Shown here piece after piece: positions 61,395 to 64,000 of a stretch of DNA of 64,000 bases. The position numbers and the translations under genes are program-made. A model generated the notes under the pieces. It was not told the origin of the DNA. It searched no databases and was given only the letters and a program-made list of their open reading frames with translations. How positions within the stretch are numbered: position 1 is the first letter of the stretch; every line of letters starts with the position of its first letter. Source of the stretch: Pseudoruegeria sp039972875 (GTDB lineage: Bacteria > Pseudomonadota > Alphaproteobacteria > Rhodobacterales > Rhodobacteraceae); NCBI GenBank assembly GCA_039972875.1, contig JBDWMA010000006.1, positions 124,001-188,000 on the forward strand, in the 5' to 3' direction.

Positions 61395-63311
61395 ATGGCA
61401 ACGTCAGCAGCGAAGTTTGCGACACGAGAAGATGTGAAAGCTATGGAGGCGGAACGCGCATGGGAAGAGCGCAATGTTCCAGTCAGCCTTTACGGCTTGC
61501 TATCCGAAACCACCGCAAAATTTCCAAACCGCCCGGCGATCACATTTCAGATCACCTCTGGTCCAAATGACAAGGCCGAAACCCTCAACTGGTCTGAATT
61601 CAAGGGCCAAGTCACACAAGCCGCAAACCTGTTTCGCAGCCTTGGGGTCGGGGAAAAGGATGTTGTCGCCTATTTGATGCCAAACGCGAATGAATCTGTG
61701 GTGTCCTTTGTGGGCGGAGCCGTGGCGGGTATCGTGAATCCGATTAATCCGCTGCTGGAGCCAGAACAAATTGGCGCGATCCTACGAGAAACAGGCGCCA
61801 GCGTCTTGATCACGATGAAAGCCTTTCCTCGGTCTGACGTCGCGCAGAAAGCCGCTGCGGCGGTCAAACTGGCGCCCGGTGTCAAAACCATTCTTGAAGT
61901 CGATCTGAACCATTACCTATCCCCTCCAAAAAGCTGGATCGTACCGCTGATCCGCCCCAAAAACCCGGTGACCCATGGCGCAAAGATCATGGATTTCAAC
62001 AAAGCTATTGCGCAACAAAACGCAGAGTCTTTGGATTTTGCCGATGCCACCGAGGATCGTGTCGCCGCGTATTTCCATACTGGTGGAACCACTGGCATGC
62101 CAAAGGTCGCACAACACAAATATTCCGGCATGATGTACAATGGGTGGTTAGGGGACCGTCTTCTATTCACCGAAGAAGACACGATGATCGTGCCTTTACC
62201 CATGTTCCATGTGTTTGCGGCCTATCCGGTCATTCTGTCGGCTTTGACGTCTGGTACACACGTCGTATTTCCCACGCCGCAAGGGTATCGCGGGGAAGGT
62301 GTTTTCGACAATTTCTGGAAGCTCATTGAGCGCTGGCAGGTGACTTTTGTGATCACCGTACCCACGGCGATTTCTGCGTTGATGCAGCGGCCTGTTGATG
62401 CTGATGTCTCCTCCTTAAAAACCGCGTTTTCCGGCTCAGCCCCATTACCTGTTGAACTGTTCAACCGGTTTGAGAAGGCCACCGGTGTTAACATCATCGA
62501 AGGATATGGCCTAACCGAAGCAACTTGCTTGGTGTCTTGCAATCCCCCCAATGGCGAAAAGAAAATCGGCTCTGTCGGCATCCCGTTTCCCTATACCAAT
62601 GTGCGTATTCTGAATTGCGATGAGGATGGATCGATCACCAAAGAATGTGCCGTGGACGAAGTGGGCGAAATATGCATCGGCAACCCTGGTGTATTTGCTG
62701 GATCAACCTACACAGAGGTCGCCAAAAACGTTGGACTGTTTGCGGATGTCGATTATCTACGCACGGGCGATCTTGGTCGGATAGATGAGGATGGTTATCT
62801 TTGGATCACAGGCCGAGCGAAAGATCTGATTATCCGCGGGGGCCACAACATCGATCCTGCGGAAATTGAGGAAGCTCTTGCCGGTCATGAGGCGATTGCC
62901 TTTGCTGGCGCCATCGGGCAGCCTGATAGCTTTGCCGGTGAGTTGCCGTGTGTCTACGTCGAATTGGTGGCAAATGCTGCGGTCACTGAGGCCGAGTTGA
63001 TGGCATACGCCAAAAAGAATATCCATGAACGGGCAGCACATCCCAAATTCCTAGAGATTATGCCAGAGCTACCTAAAACCGGTGTCGGAAAAATCTTTAA
63101 ACCAGATCTGCGGAAAATGGCGATCACACGGGTGTTCAATGCCGCACTAACCACCTCGGGGTTTAATGCCGAGGTCAGCAGCGTCATTGACGATAAAAAA
63201 CGTGGACTCGTGGCCCTGATCAACAAAACTGGCGATGTAGACGAAGAGGCGCTTGGACATTGTTTGGGGGAATTTGCCACCAAATGGGATTGGGCCAAAG
63301 ACGCAGAATAA
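61395..63311 (+). CDS. Acyl-CoA synthetase (AMP-dependent)
   Basis: A 638-residue adenylate-forming enzyme that activates a carboxylic acid with ATP and joins it to CoA. YFHTGGTTGMPKVAQHKY is the P-loop-like AMP motif, EGYGLTEAT the second, and YLRTGDLGRIDEDGYLWITGRAKD the hinge region; the catalytic Lys lies in KTGVGKIFK. The acid (fatty, aromatic or other) is unknown. ATG at 61395 with AGGAG seven bases upstream; the frame is open 13 codons earlier. Ends in a terminator. Confidence 0.93.
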   Translation: MATSAAKFATREDVKAMEAERAWEERNVPVSLYGLLSETTAKFPNRPAITFQITSGPNDKAETLNWSEFKGQVTQAANLFRSLGVGEKDVVAYLMPNANESVVSFVGGAVAGIVNPINPLLEPEQIGAILRETGASVLITMKAFPRSDVAQKAAAAVKLAPGVKTILEVDLNHYLSPPKSWIVPLIRPKNPVTHGAKIMDFNKAIAQQNAESLDFADATEDRVAAYFHTGGTTGMPKVAQHKYSGMMYNGWLGDRLLFTEEDTMIVPLPMFHVFAAYPVILSALTSGTHVVFPTPQGYRGEGVFDNFWKLIERWQVTFVITVPTAISALMQRPVDADVSSLKTAFSGSAPLPVELFNRFEKATGVNIIEGYGLTEATCLVSCNPPNGEKKIGSVGIPFPYTNVRILNCDEDGSITKECAVDEVGEICIGNPGVFAGSTYTEVAKNVGLFADVDYLRTGDLGRIDEDGYLWITGRAKDLIIRGGHNIDPAEIEEALAGHEAIAFAGAIGQPDSFAGELPCVYVELVANAAVTEAELMAYAKKNIHERAAHPKFLEIMPELPKTGVGKIFKPDLRKMAITRVFNAALTTSGFNAEVSSVIDDKKRGLVALINKTGDVDEEALGHCLGEFATKWDWAKDAE

Positions 63312-63335
63312 GCCCCACCATACGAATACAATAGG

Positions 63336-63362
63336 AAACGCCGGCGATTGTCCGGCGTTTTA
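63336..63362 (+). terminator. Intrinsic terminator of the acyl-CoA synthetase gene
   Basis: AAACGCCGG (63336-63344) and CCGGCGTTT (63352-63360) form a 9-bp stem around a 7-base loop and run into T; 25 bases beyond the stop. Confidence 0.85.
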
Positions 63363-63501
63363 TATTTCTAGACTCGTTTTTGCGACGTACAAATTTCGGA
63401 TATTCTCAAAATTACCACGTGTTTTCATAGACCCATTCGGTGTCATTGGTTAGCATTACAGAACGCTCCGCAACACTGCGGCAAATCAATGGAAAACTAA
63501 C

Positions 63502-64000
63502 ATGCCCGCTAATCGAGACAAACCCGTAGTGGGCGCTTTTGCCCGCGCATGGCAATTGAAATGGCGTTTGCTCGTCTCACATGTGGCGCTTTCACTGCTG
63601 GCGGTTGCAATCATTTCCCCCGTCACAGCTCTTATTCTTCGCACGGCCATTGGTCTGTCAGGAAATCCGGCCCTTGCCGATCAGGACATCGCTTATTTCC
63701 TGCTTTCACCGGTCGGGTTAATTTGCCTGTTGGTGGGGACATCAATCCTGATCACCGCTGGCGTATTGGATACGTCATTCCTTATGTCCATTCATGTTGC
63801 GGATCGTCTGCACGGCTTGGGTAGTTTTCGCAGCGGATTGGCTAGCGTCTTACCGCGCCTACACACTGTATTCCTGCTGGCCGCGCAATTGACCTTAAGA
63901 CTATTGGTGTTTGCGGCACCGTTTTTGGTTGTCAGTCTGATCATCGCCAAATCAATGTTGACCGAATTCGATATCAACTACTATCTGGCCGAGCATCCCC
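63502..64000 (+). CDS. Membrane-anchored glycerophosphodiesterase-like protein, N-terminal part
   Basis: The frame is open from the ATG at 63502 to the window edge (166 codons), so the gene is cut off. The visible part has three membrane stretches (about 22-48, 66-90, 119-150) and motifs such as GLSGNPALADQDIAYFLLSP and DINYYLAEHP, which I recognise from the membrane domain that precedes a glycerophosphodiester phosphodiesterase domain. If so, a catalytic GDPD domain should follow beyond the edge. No strong ribosome site precedes the start. Confidence 0.7.
   Translation, partial: MPANRDKPVVGAFARAWQLKWRLLVSHVALSLLAVAIISPVTALILRTAIGLSGNPALADQDIAYFLLSPVGLICLLVGTSILITAGVLDTSFLMSIHVADRLHGLGSFRSGLASVLPRLHTVFLLAAQLTLRLLVFAAPFLVVSLIIAKSMLTEFDINYYLAEHP

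Noticed and set aside
1..64000. CRISPR arrays, insertion sequences, prophage genes
   Set aside because: No regularly spaced repeats, transposase, integrase or phage structural genes were seen on either strand.

Overview
The window looks like chromosomal DNA of a marine alphaproteobacterium of the Rhodobacterales (Roseobacter group). This is inferred from protein flavour and gene order: gpmI-envC-ctpA-rppH, a DUF2794 protein, monomeric NADP-isocitrate dehydrogenase, a SulP carrier paired with a universal stress protein, and CueR/CopA. Coding density is high. No rRNA, transposase, integrase or CRISPR array was seen. The one RNA gene recognised with confidence is tRNA-Gly(TCC).

Layout. 0-5 kb: gpmI, an EnvC-type amidase activator, a CtpA protease and RppH, in one direction. 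4.6-9.5 kb: short units, including a lipoprotein, DUF2794, an M17 aminopeptidase with an NlpC/P60 hydrolase, beta-carbonic anhydrase and two hypothetical genes. 9.5-13 kb: a structured intergenic region, asd, and a PepSY membrane protein with a small exported Cys protein. 13-19.5 kb: two transporter/universal-stress-protein operons (AGCS and SulP) flanking the RhlE helicase. 19.7-25.7 kb: a sugar-nucleotide epimerase, then an exported metal-related operon (imelysin, di-heme DUF1111 protein, second imelysin, Tat-exported DUF1513 protein). 25.8-28.7 kb: copA-cueR behind a textbook CueR promoter. 28.9-35.6 kb: transaldolase, a LysR regulator, a THUMP RNA methyltransferase, monomeric IDH and an ArsR/SRPBCC pair. 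35.7-39.9 kb: divergent katG/oxyR and a persulfide-dioxygenase-like hydrolase with an SqrR/BigR-type palindrome upstream. 40-46 kb: carB, a CPBP membrane protease and folate genes pabB/pabC. 46.3-57.5 kb: a complete glycogen operon, glgP-glgB-glgC-glgA-glgX-pgm, with a LacI-type palindrome in front. 57.6-64 kb: tRNA-Gly, a lone AAA ATPase-DUF4435 gene, an ABC exporter, an acyl-CoA synthetase and the start of a membrane-anchored glycerophosphodiesterase-like gene.

How the genes work together. Much of the window is central carbon and stress physiology: glycolysis, pentose phosphate, glycogen turnover, NADPH supply, peroxide and copper defence, and persulfide oxidation. Several units carry recognisable operators next to the genes they should control.

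The most unusual item is the gene at 57785-59356. It fuses an ABC-type ATPase to a DUF4435 (TOPRIM-like) domain in one chain, the same pairing as the AriA/AriB parts of PARIS anti-phage systems. It sits just downstream of tRNA-Gly, appears AT-richer than its neighbours, and a long-range inverted repeat could hide its ribosome binding site. Other points for follow-up are possible small or structured RNAs at 5.0-5.15 kb and 9.5-9.8 kb, a hairpin between the ribosome binding site and start codon of rppH, and a second imelysin that has lost the family histidine.
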